Of a DNA stretch of 64,000 bases, positions 46,250 through 56,031 are shown piece by piece. The position numbers and the translations under genes are program-made. The notes beneath the pieces are model-generated. The model was given only the letters and a program-made list of their open reading frames with translations, made no database searches and was not told where the DNA came from. This DNA is from Arachnopeziza araneosa (Eukaryota; Ascomycota; Leotiomycetes; Helotiales; Arachnopezizaceae). Location of the stretch: contig QYAI01000007.1 in NCBI GenBank assembly GCA_003988855.1, forward strand, positions 496,001 through 560,000. The letters run 5' to 3'. Every line of letters starts with the position of its first letter. Position 1 is the stretch's first letter.

Positions 46250-47248
46250 TCAGCCATCTTCTCTCGATCGCCTGCCGTAAGGCGAGAAGCGTCCTCTGCC
46301 TCGAGGAGAATAATGATCAGTTCGGCCGGTGCCACGGTGCTGATAACGATGGCCTCCGCCACGACCTCTTCCACTGATCTCACTTAAGGAATCCCCTTGG
46401 TGATTTCCCTTTTTGACATCTGCTTCATTGTACTGTACATGCCTATCATAATCCTGTAAACTTGTATATGGGCTCCGCAAGAAAGCTCTTAGCTCATGCA
46501 AGAATAACTGGGTATCATTTCTCCCCAAAAATTCTGTTAACATTTCTTCTGCCTGTCCTGTGCTCCCTTGAATATCCACAGTTTTCAGTATTGCTATAAT
46601 ATATTCCAGCAAAAATTCGGCGTTATTAACTCTACGGTCAGAGGAGGACGAAGGACTATTGATTCTAAGGAATGAGAAAACTTGGAGTTCTCTGCGAATC
46701 CATTTTCGTGCGCGCGACACAAGTTCTGCATCGGTGGTGAAAAGCTGTGGTGCGAGATCTTGAAAACGTGATACTCTATTTGAGCCAACGTGTAGTGAAA
46801 AGAGCTGGTGGCGATAAATGTGGCGACGGCGAACTAAAGCCTCATCGGGTGTTATGATGGGTCGGTGGGTATTTGCTCGTCGAGAGCGATAAGTTCTTCC
46901 TGCTCGAAGGTCGAAATCGGAATATCTCACAGTATTCGGGGCTGAAGATTGCGGTTTGCTCGAGGGGACGTCGTAAGATTTGATTGTCTGATCATTCTTC
47001 ACTCTATATTGAACGGCCTTGACCTCTGCCTTGCATAAAGGACAAGACGTTCGCTGTTCTAGCCAGCCAACCAGGCAAATAAAGTCGAAGTTGTCGTGTT
47101 GGCAAGGTTGGGCGGAAGCCTTCTCAGAAATGACCTCGAGGCAAATAACGCAGCAGTTTTCAGTATCTTGGTCGGTCGTTTGAGAGGAGATCTCAACAAG
47201 CGTGTTCTGAAGGATCTTGGTCTTTGTTTCCAAGCGATCTTCGTCCAT
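46250..47248 (-). CDS. RING-finger protein, probable E3 ubiquitin ligase
   Basis: Single exon, 332 aa. A C3HC4-type RING is at ~32-73: CCVICLEVISEKASAQPCQH, then FDFICLVGWLEQRTSCPLCK. The extra spacing and FDFICLxxW resemble Topors-like RINGs. A helical region follows (RRHIYRHQLFSLHVGSNRVS, ARKWIRRELQVF) up to a conserved FLRSPYTSLQDYDRHVQY. The tail is Arg/Gly-rich (GRGRGGGHRYQHRG), suggesting RNA or DNA contact. The function is inferred from the RING; the substrate is unknown. Divergent from SLD2. Confidence 0.8.
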   Translation of the reverse strand: MDEDRLETKTKILQNTLVEISSQTTDQDTENCCVICLEVISEKASAQPCQHDNFDFICLVGWLEQRTSCPLCKAEVKAVQYRVKNDQTIKSYDVPSSKPQSSAPNTVRYSDFDLRAGRTYRSRRANTHRPIITPDEALVRRRHIYRHQLFSLHVGSNRVSRFQDLAPQLFTTDAELVSRARKWIRRELQVFSFLRINSPSSSSDRRVNNAEFLLEYIIAILKTVDIQGSTGQAEEMLTEFLGRNDTQLFLHELRAFLRSPYTSLQDYDRHVQYNEADVKKGNHQGDSLSEISGRGRGGGHRYQHRGTGRTDHYSPRGRGRFSPYGRRSREDG

Positions 47249-47371
47249 TTGCAGATAGTCTCTTGTTGGTCGCAGAAAGATGAATGAAGATTGATTTTCC
47301 TAGGGTTGACCGCGGGATGACGGAGTTGGTCAACCCCGATAAGAGCGATAAGAAAAGTGCAACCGATGCAG

Positions 47372-47392
47372 ACGCGTCGAGCTGGCACGCGT
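47372..47392. promoter_or_regulatory. Pair of ACGCGT (MCB) elements upstream of SLD2
   Basis: Two perfect ACGCGT hexamers at 47372-47377 and 47387-47392, about 150-170 bp before the SLD2 start and in the gap between divergent genes. In yeasts this box binds MBF (Mbp1/Swi6) and drives G1/S expression of replication genes. Confidence 0.65.
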
Positions 47393-47540
47393 TTTGGGCA
47401 GCACATCTTTTTGGACGACATCACGACTCTAAGATATGACCCAAGTTTCATTCTAGTATTGAGGCTCTAAGAAACTCTTTGGAACCGTCAGTCTCCAAGA
47501 TTGTGCAGGCTGCTCGACTACAGCAATACGAATAACCGCA

Positions 47541-49065
47541 ATGGAGGAATCAAAGCGAGAAGAGCTGTTACAGAGATCGAATCTCCTCCGTGCTGACTTG
47601 AAAATATGGGAAAAAGACTTTGCGATTGCCAATGAAGGAAGGAAAGCTTTGCGGGAGGATATCAAGAAGCATCCCGACATTGGTACCGCCGCTCTGCTCT
47701 GTTCTGAACATTTGAACTAAATAATTCTCAGCTGCAAAGTACAAAGAATATAGCAAAGCAAGAGATTTACTTGCAGGAAAGGTCTTACCGGAAACGAAAT
47801 CTGACAAGCACCAAACACCACGAAAGAGAAAGCACGAGGAGGCAGGACATGGAGCCTCAAAACGCCAACAAACAGCAAGGACACCATCAAAAGCCTTCTT
47901 ACATCCTTGGGAAGTGGATCCATACGACTCTCCATCGGTCATACGCCATTTATTCACACCGAAGAAAGCGCTAGGTCCTACACCACAAAAAGATGGCCAA
48001 GTCCTCGGTCTATTTGACCTTATTCAAGACGATGGGGCTGTAGCTTCTCCTTTAAAGCAGAAGGATATATCGACTACTCTACAAGTTCCTGTACATGCTA
48101 CACCAAGAAAGTCGAAAACAATGCATCGTGAGGTTATGAGACATAGTACAACTCCGGCATCAACAGGAAGACGACGTATGCTTGATGCATTCGCTACCCC
48201 GTTAAAAAATAAAACCTCAAATACCCTCGGTGAGAAGACGCCTTCCTCGGTATCAAAGTTACATTTTGCCACCCCATCATTCTTGAGAAGAGACAGTCAC
48301 AGGCTACAGCTATCGACGGTTGATGAGAACCAAGGAGGCTCTGAGGTTTCCCCTGAAATGATTCGAGTGCCTCGGAAACCGTTGGTCAGAGGATTAAGTA
48401 GTATGCTTGCTGGACTTCGCAAAATGGCCGACGATGCTGCAGACGAAGATTTGGAAGCTCTCCGTGAGATGGAGATGGAGGAGGCTGGGACCAACAACCC
48501 GGGGCCAAAATCGAGAGTCAAGATTACTGACTTGGAAGAGAAACTGTTAGTAGCGGACAGCCAACCTGGTTTCCCTCTTGGGGGTTTTGACAACGAAGCA
48601 ATGAACGATAGTGAGCCGGAAGAAGCCAAAGGACCGAATGGTCAGCCCCTGAAGGTATATAAGAAGAAAGGCCAGAAACGAACCACGAGACGAGTTGTCA
48701 TGAAGCCCAACCGATCAAAGCCCGCACCAATTGCTGACGTGCCTGGCGAAGAGACTGAAGATGAGCTCGCCAGTGAAGCAGTTCCTGAAACACAGCTCGA
48801 TGAAACCGCTGATTTTGCAGAGAGTGCGAGGAATTTTGATTCAGATTCGCAGTCCGAATATACTGCTTCGGATGGTGGGACGAGGTACAGGCGGCCCAAT
48901 CAAGGCAAGACGAAAAATAGGAGTCTCAACAAAGGTGGGAGGGTCAAAACTGCAGCAAGGAAAGTGGGTGCTTTGGCGCATCAGAATTTCAAGAGATTGA
49001 AACTGAGAAATTCTGGGGCCAAAGGAGGAGCTGCACACAACAGCCGCTTCAGGCGTAAAAAATGA
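47541..49065 (+). CDS. SLD2: DNA replication regulator Sld2
   Basis: Two-exon model: 47541-47682 and 47732-49065, giving 491 aa. The intron (GTACCG...CTCAG) joins REDIKKHPDI to AAKYKEYSKARD and restores the conserved N-terminal Sld2 helix region (LRADLKIWEKDFAIANEGRK). The central part is dense in CDK-type sites: TPRK, TPSK, TPKK, TPQK, SPLK, TPLK. A conserved block IRVPRKPLVRGLSSMLAGLR follows, then a Lys/Arg-rich DNA-binding-like C-terminus. Family role: when phosphorylated by S-phase CDK it binds Dpb11 and helps load the CMG helicase at origins (RecQL4 N-terminus in animals). The promoter carries two MCB boxes. Confidence 0.85.
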
Positions 49066-49466
49066 GTGTATGATCACGAATTATGAGAAGATGATAAAGA
49101 TTTTAAGTAACGTTAACTGTTGAGTCTGAATTCGGCCATGAGACTTTGACTTTCATTCTTGCTTCATAAACTCATCCTATCCCATACATACTATCGAGTA
49201 ATTCTCGACTAGGTGATCATTACATCCCATCATCTCATCCTGATCATCATGCGATTCCAGAAATCCCCTCACCCGAAAAGAAGCAGAAATTTCTCGAAAG
49301 TCAAACTTATCCAACCTCTTTAACTCCGTCCCAGATGCTTGATGAATCATTTATACACAACCGGTTTGCCCCGATTCGAATCTCATGATCCATATGCCAT
49401 GACGATTCCATGCACGCTCAAAGGTATAATCGCTCTTTGTCCGTCATCCCAAATGTTCCTCTTTCA
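49066..49466. other. Convergent 3' region
   Basis: About 400 bp between the SLD2 and FIG1 stop codons. Likely 3' UTRs; nothing else seen. Confidence 0.5.
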
Positions 49467-50416
49467 CTAACCGAAAGTTTCACTCAACACACTGATACTC
49501 AAAATCATGACCAGAAGGCCTATGGTCACGATGATCAAAAGGGCGAAGCCGAACCATCCAAGTACCATTGCAGTGGTTCCAACCCCGCTCTTCACACTTC
49601 CGTTGCCAAAATCTTGGGCGATAATTGAGGCTGCTACAGAAGCCGTGTGCTGCCACAGTACGGATACCAGGACGAATATTGATGAGATGAAAATGATGGC
49701 CAAGGCGATTTGTGAAACTGGCCGTGACGGGAACGGTTTCACTTCTCTTTCGCTTCCATCTGGATCTGACTCCTCATGCCATCCTGGAAAGGTGGCCAGT
49801 AACAGGAGACAAATGAAGGCGAATATTATAGCGATGATACTATTTAATCAGTCAGCTTTATGATTTTGGAAGTAGTGTCAATTAGCACTTACATCAAGTA
49901 TGGAAATACAATCATATCCTTGAATTGACTTGCAAGCCATATCAAATTCAAAGGATCTTGCGTCAATGAGATCTCGTTAGCAAGTGCAGTAGCATTGTTA
50001 CTGCAGAGCCAAGAGCCTCCATCTGGATTTATGCAGATACCAAAGTATCCTACTCTCGCTGCCAGCACAGCATTTCCTGCCACTACAGATATCGCATTGT
50101 GTGCATTGAAATCGACCTGTGCTGTAGAGGGGACAGGCGAGTATTGTTGGTAGTAAAGTGAGATGAGGAATATTCCGGGTATCAGAGGAGATGATGACGA
50201 GCATCCTGCTAAAAGTAGTGCTAGATTGAGATTAGCAATGTTTTAACAGAATCCAGACTGTACTCACAAAGTAATATAATTGCAATAGCAATAAGTATCA
50301 TCAGCACATGATGGTATCCGAGGAAAGGTATCAGCCCTGCAACTGTCAGCATAATTCGAACCCTCAAGGCAACTCTTGATCTTACTCATCCACCCTATTT
50401 GAAATCTTTGTGCCAT
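49467..50416 (-). CDS. FIG1: Fig1-type calcium regulator and membrane-fusion protein
   Basis: Four-exon model: 50416-50386, 50342-50268, 50220-49893 and 49839-49467, giving 268 aa. Phases agree and all introns have GT-AG ends. Four membrane spans are visible: LMILIAIAIILLSLLLAG, IIIAIIFAFICLLLLATF, IALAIIFISSIFVLVSVLW and WFGFALLIIVTIGLLVMILS. The extracellular loop after the first span holds VGYFGICINPDGGSWLC, the Fig1 signature, and it ends in FKDMIVFPYL. Family role: low-affinity calcium uptake and cell fusion in mating and in hyphal development of filamentous fungi. The short first exon codes only MAQRFQIGWM. Confidence 0.85.
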
Positions 50417-51228
50417 TGTGACGTCTTCTTATGCGCCCTTTATATTGTCTCTGCCACTCCCGTCCTCCGTGGTTCGGAGTGACGTTGGAGCCGCAGCCGT
50501 GGAATGCTCAGCAAAGCCGGATCGGAATTGGTGGGATGATTGTTGGTTATTTAGCTGACTCTCGATGTGGCTCGGTCGGAATTTGAGGAATGTAGATGAT
50601 AGTGTAGTTGTGACGGATCGGAATGTAGATGCGGTCTGCACTGGTACTCAAATCTGTCAGATAATCTTAACACAGTAACAGGTAATGAGAGGATTGATGC
50701 AGTCTCAGCAGTTTGTAGTTTGATCAAGCTCACAACGTTTTGGTCCTTGAGCTAGTATGTGTAGTCGGCAAAAAGTAGGAGGTTGGTTTGGTTTGTTCCT
50801 GCCACACTTTCCACATGTAAACAATTCAAATGGCTAGGCGAGCAGATCGGCCCAGCAACCAGAACCACCAATCTTGGTTCCCCGACAACGGGAATACCCC
50901 TGCACTAGCGCGAGCATTAATTCAAGCTTTCGCTGGACCAATCATATCGACCTTTAAGCTGCACATAAGTACCTACGGAGTATTTAGGTACTTCAGAGCG
51001 GGAGCTTAGCCAACTCATTGTGGCTTAATATACAAATTAAAAGACCATTTTCAGATGTTGTTGACGTGTATCGCAATTTATCACACGCATCGGTCTGTCA
51101 TACGTGTCTGTGTTTATTATGCTGTTTGACTTGGTCACATTTGGAAATCTTCGTGGTGGCAGCATTATTATTACACTACAACTATTCACATATATACAAG
51201 AAGTTCATCAATCGTTTCCTTTTCGTGA
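50417..51228. other. FIG1 upstream region
   Basis: About 810 bp between FIG1 and the 3' end of GPI1, both on the minus strand. It holds the FIG1 promoter and GPI1 3' UTR. No gene seen. Confidence 0.5.
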
Positions 51229-54200
51229 TTAATGTCTTCTGCCACCACTATTCAACCTCCTCCCATTCGCATTGATCTTTATCTCAAACCCGCCGACCTT
51301 TTTAGGAGGCTCTGCTGTCAGTGCTTGCCACATCTCCATGATGCCTGCCCTTCTTGCAGGTAACATGCTATACTGCAAGCTGTAGAGGTTCTTGCGGTGA
51401 ATTGGTGGCACGAATTTACCAGTAGCTAGACAAAGAAGAACTCGTGGGGAGAGGTAATGTTTTCGGATACGGTGGCCCAGCTGAAAGTACTGATGGAACA
51501 TGGCACGGAAGGTTAAAGGGACGGACTTGATTTGTCAGATTATTCAAAGATGTGATTGTTCGGATATTTGACTAACCTTGAGGAAAATGTAAGAAGTTGG
51601 CGGGGGATTTGCGGCTTGCGAAGACGAAGAAATAAATCGTTGGGTATCTCGAAGTTCAAACCGGATGCCACCTCATTCATTTAGCTGATGCAGATCAAAG
51701 AGGATGGAAGCTAAATACCTGGCAAACGTCGGGAGTCTTTAATTCGTAACATAAGGGCAAATAGTGGGAAATGATTCAAGCACGCAAGAAGCGTATCCAG
51801 AACTGCCTTCAAGGATATGATCGCCATGCGAGAACATGCAAATGTGAGATAGAATACAATGACCGTAGGGAGTAGGAAAAAAAGCAAGGTAAATAGAATG
51901 GTGCCGAGGAGAAGTTGGTCTAGATCGTAATCGCACGAATCGATACGCTTTCTCAATACGTTATGTTTCTTTCCGCGAAAGAGCTGGAAAAGCGACAAGA
52001 GAATCGTATATTGCCAGTTGAATATCCTGGCCGATGCCATGTAAAAGGAGTAAATGTGCAGCGTCAAGATAGACAATAAGTCCGAGAACATGGCTATGGG
52101 CATACTAGCTCCAGCGAAGCTTGAAAATCCAATGAACCAGATTACGTGGGGAAGTGCTGGCCGCATTGCTTCGATGCAATCTATGCAGTGTTAGTAGATA
52201 TATTTCTCATTCATCAAGAACATACTTGACCAATGCTCTATGACCCACAGGAATAGATCTCCCAGAAAGGCTGCTAATTCATTATTGAGCTTCAATCCAG
52301 CTGGCCAATCCATCAACCAGGAAATTGTTCTTTGCAATGCCGCAATTGAATACAAGCTCAATATCTTGCTGATAGATTCAGCTACCCATGCCGAATTGTC
52401 GATAATGTACGAACCCAGAGCAATGCCGATGATCTGGAATCCCAAAGAGTCAGCAAAGTCCATCTACGGCATGTTTCAGGAGTAATGGGTATTGAATGCC
52501 GCTAGATGTAGTTGACTTTAGAAAAGACTACTTGAAATACTCCACCTCAGGATAAAAAAAATAAAAGGGAATGGTAGAGCAGGAAAATTCTCACAATATC
52601 ATTCAAAACCAACCACAGAGAGGTGTAAAATCTGATGTAATCTGGATGGCTCGTTGTGACACTCTTCCAGTCATCTTTACGTTTTCGAAGTGTGACATAC
52701 TGAAAAAATAAGTGTTAGAAATAGCACAAAGTGATATTTAAGTTTCGGAAAGGCCAGAAATGGTCCAGGGCCGATTCGTTAATTGAGCTTGGAGCTCACA
52801 TGGATAGCTTTTGAAGAACAGAGACGACGCTTGGATCAAGGCGGTCAAAATTCGTCTTCGCCAAAGCGTCAGGAAATCGTAAAGTCGAAGCCTAAATACT
52901 ACAATCTTTGCTCTACTAAAGTCGATAAAAACTTTAGACAATGAAAGATGAGTATCTAAGAGCTCCGCATTTTAAGTTTCAAGTGCTTGTCTAAGACGAG
53001 TGTTGACATTTTGCAGTTTTGATTTTTTTGGGGTTCGGCGAAGAGGAACTTTGCCCCCCTCGGGTGAGGATGGTAGCAGCGGTAACGAATCGGAGAAAGT
53101 TGGAGGTGTAGTAGATGTAGTATGTATGAGGCACTGAGTTACGCATATGGAGAGAAGCACAGTCTACTAGCATGGACTGACGGCATCCAGGCTATCATGG
53201 CGGCGAGTACCTCCAGAGGGCAGATCAAACTAGCGAGTAATCTACCTTGATGGTAGTAGGTAAAATGAATTGCACTTACTTGAAGCGGGAAATAACTAAA
53301 TTGCTGTAAACGAATATCTATTCTCAAGTCAGCACTGCGAGTCGATGGGTTTGAAGACAATGGAGCTCAGGAGCTGTATTGAGAGTAGATATAGGAAAGA
53401 CATGTAAGCATGCATGCGGGTTCAGAGCTTCAAAAGAAATAAATGGGGGCGTAATATGAAAGTAAGCCTCACCAATCTGCTGGGCCGTGGCCGAGATGTC
53501 TTTCAATGCTGCATAATCTGGTTTGGCTCTCCACTCAAGCACAAGAAGTAGAGCTTCAGCAGCAATTCGGTGGCACACCAAACTAATAACGAAACCTCGT
53601 CGAAGGATAGGGTACAAGTAGACGGTAATTATTTGCCAGATAGCCACGAGGACAAAGTCTCTCATCGTTGTAGCGGATTCGACCACTCTTTCTGAGACGC
53701 TTAAACTTCGTCGAGACCTTCTACCAACTAGAGATATATTCTTTTGTAAGAGTGTCTCAAGCTCCCAAGAGCAGTTGATTTGATTAACAATCCTAGATAG
53801 GGCGCGCTCCTTCTGTGATGCTGGGTGCTTTATGACGGCGTGAAATTTTAACTTTTCGACTAGATACTGAGTTCTTTTCCTGCTCTTTAGCTCCTCTCGC
53901 TCCTCCTCAGCATCTACACTGCCCGGCGCATGGAACGTCATCTCAGCTTTGTCTCCTAATGCCAACGAGATCGGATTCAGAGAAATATATTGCATCCGAG
54001 TAGGTAACGGGCGCTCAAACATTATTATCTGTATTGTAGAGGCTCTTGCACAAGATATCTGAGGTGCTTTGAGAGCAGGTCCGGTCGTCGCATGTATTTG
54101 AAGGGTCTCAACTTCTGCATTCGGTGTGTTTGCAAGACCCAAAACATGCATTGAAGGCTGTCCACATAACTCAAATATTCGTTCGATAGGGTGGCTTGCA

Positions 54201-54429
54201 TTTCGGAACAGAGTCCCAACCTTTAACGCATTCTCCACACTCCGCGCCTGGCTCTAGATCAGCTAATTCCTCGTTCTGAAATTTCGATGCCTACATCGAC
54301 ATCCTCTAGGATTGCCACAATGAAGACATCAAGACCTGAGTTCCTCCAACCGACCACTATCCCTGGCTCAGCTGATCTCGGAATGTCCAGAGGCCAAAAT
54401 ATTCTCATCAGCCCATCATGCTCGGGCAT
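51229..54429 (-). CDS. GPI1: GPI-anchor biosynthesis subunit Gpi1 (PIG-Q)
   Basis: Eight-exon model: 54429-54295, 54253-53473, 53317-53280, 52699-52595, 52433-52226, 52180-51719, 51671-51577 and 51525-51229, giving 706 aa; every phase closes. Conserved pieces are MRIFWPLDIPRSAEPGIVVG, SVENALKVGTLFRNASHP, QQIDIRLQQFSYFPLQ joined to YVTLRKRKDDW, HPDYIRFYTSLWLVLND joined to IIIGIALGSYIIDN, FSSFAGASMPIAMFSDLLSI, GKKHNVLRKRIDSCDYDLDQ and HRKNLYSLQYSMLPARRAG. Several membrane spans are present. Role: endoplasmic-reticulum subunit of the GPI-N-acetylglucosaminyltransferase, the first step of GPI anchor synthesis. Intron 3 (52700-53279) is 580 nt, about ten times the local norm. Confidence 0.9.
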
Positions 54430-54566
54430 GACAGTCTATTCCCTTTGAGTACTCTTCTTTAAAATGAACCTCGTCGCCTCAATTGCTCTCGTGCAGATAT
54501 GCCGGTACTGCTAGACCTTGGGTGCTAGAAAATCTTCAGTTCCATGTAGATTTAGAATAGAAAGAA

Positions 54567-54840
54567 TCATACCAATGCCGTTTCCCTCGATGCAAGCCTT
54601 TCGATTGGTATGACGAATAGGAAGAAAAATATTGACAATATTGCAAATCCTTTCGCCGTCCGTGTCTACGAGATAGATGTAAGTATGGCCAGGTTATAGC
54701 TGCGTTGTTGGTATGCTTACCACAACTCCGTGGTCCCAGGCGAAGATGGCAAGATCATAAAGCCGAGTGACTAGATCCCACCTTGCAGTGATGTAGCCGG
54801 CTACGAAGATCGCAAGAGTGAGGATGGAAAATGGGTGCAT
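54567..54840 (-). CDS. Small 72-residue two-span membrane protein, unknown function
   Basis: Two-exon model: 54840-54721 and 54665-54567. The intron (GTAAGC...CGTAG) joins IFAWDHGVV to TRTAKGFAILSIF. The protein has a hydrophobic N-terminal span (FSILTLAIFVAGYITA), a polar link RWDLVTRLYDL, and a second span (GFAILSIFFFLFVIPI) before a short basic end. Too short and split to appear as a long open frame, but the two exons fit together exactly and look like a real product. It sits 137 bp upstream of GPI1 on the same strand. I know no function; endomembrane or mitochondrial placement is possible. Confidence 0.65.
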
Positions 54841-55382
54841 GAATCGTTGGCTAGTATGAGAGCATCCCTCGTTGTATGCGTAATTGTCTAGCGTTGACTG
54901 ATAGAAAGCGCAACTTGTTTTCCGGACGCTCTCAGAGAGGGAGAACCTGCGCGAAAGTTAAGAGGAGAGCTGGACCTATGTTCGCAGATAATACTGCGCT
55001 ATCAAGGAGGCGGTGGCGCTCTCTGCATATCTTCCTGGCGGTGAAACTCTTTGTTGATGCAGAAGTGACGCTTCTCCTGGATGTTTAATACCTATCCACC
55101 GCGGATTTCCTGATAGCTTTCATCACGTGTTCTGGCGTCAAATAATAACTAATACTCTATATCACATAGAAATATGTGCGAGCTCTCCTACTGTAATCGC
55201 ATAGCAAAAATAATTATGTTTGATAGTTGATGAACCTTTGTTGCGCTTATGGCTATGAACTGGGTGTTGACTGCTATGTACATGAGGAGACTTTCCATGA
55301 CCTGAGTAGAGTCCATCCAAACGCCGTCCCAATGCCACTTCCTAAGGAAAGAAATTCGTAGTTTAGACTATTGGTTGAAAAA
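54841..55382. other. Intergenic stretch with CACGTG
   Basis: About 540 bp upstream of the 72-residue gene and downstream of MDM35. It contains an E-box-like CACGTG near 55124. No gene seen. Confidence 0.45.
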
Positions 55383-55808
55383 TCAGTAAAGAAAGAGACG
55401 CGAGGAAAAGTATGTGAGTGTACATTTTCGGCGCATGTTGAGTGCATCGTTTTCTTTGTGATCCTCCCGAGCTTCCTCCAACATCTTGTCGATTCCCCTT
55501 TCCTTCAGCGCACTCTAAGGAAACTTTAGATTTGCCCCACTCTGGAAAGAGGAAGAGCACTTACGGTCAAACATTGCTTATAGTCTTTGAAGAGAGCAGC
55601 ACATTCATCTGTCGTACCCTTTCCGCGAAGATACTCTTCGGAGACTGGTCAGCCTTGTCCTCACCTAGGGAGGCGATTCTGACTTTCACTATACCACTTC
55701 AAAAAGCACGAATCATATCTCCTACAGCCAAGTCAATCTCAGGTTTGTGAGAGGTTAGAATACTCACTCCTTCACCTCGTTGCACTCCGAAGCCAGTGAA
55801 GCAGACAT
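55383..55808 (-). CDS. MDM35: Mitochondrial intermembrane-space protein Mdm35
   Basis: Four-exon model: 55808-55768, 55721-55684, 55635-55565 and 55514-55383, giving 93 aa. Exons are 41, 38, 71 and 132 nt, so the gene hides from ORF searches. Splicing yields MSASLASECNEVKERYDSCF, LKWYSEKYLRGKGTTDECA, ALFKDYKQCLTSALKERGID and KMLEEAREDHKENDA. Two CX9C pairs are exact (Cys9-Cys19 and Cys38-Cys48), the signature of proteins oxidised by Mia40. Role: chaperone of Ups1/Ups2 (PRELI family) lipid transfer proteins, moving phosphatidic acid and phosphatidylserine between mitochondrial membranes. The last ~20 residues after NDA are uncertain; another small intron near the stop is possible. Confidence 0.88.
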
Positions 55809-56031
55809 CTTGATTAGCAGCTGAATTGTGATAAGGTCAACTTGATCTCTGTTTCACGGCCTTTGTTATTCTAGTTGCCTTTGCTCAAAACGCAGGGGGG
55901 TCAAGCCACACTTACTCAACACCTCATGCACATCGGCGCTTGAGTTGCCGATCTTTTTACAGGGATCCCCAAATATTTCGAGGAGGAGCTCAAGACCGCC
56001 GCCATAACTCCACCACGACGAATTTCTTACT
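55809..56031. promoter_or_regulatory. Shared divergent promoter of MDM35 and RRP6
   Basis: A 223-bp gap between outward-facing starts. No specific element recognised. Confidence 0.5.
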
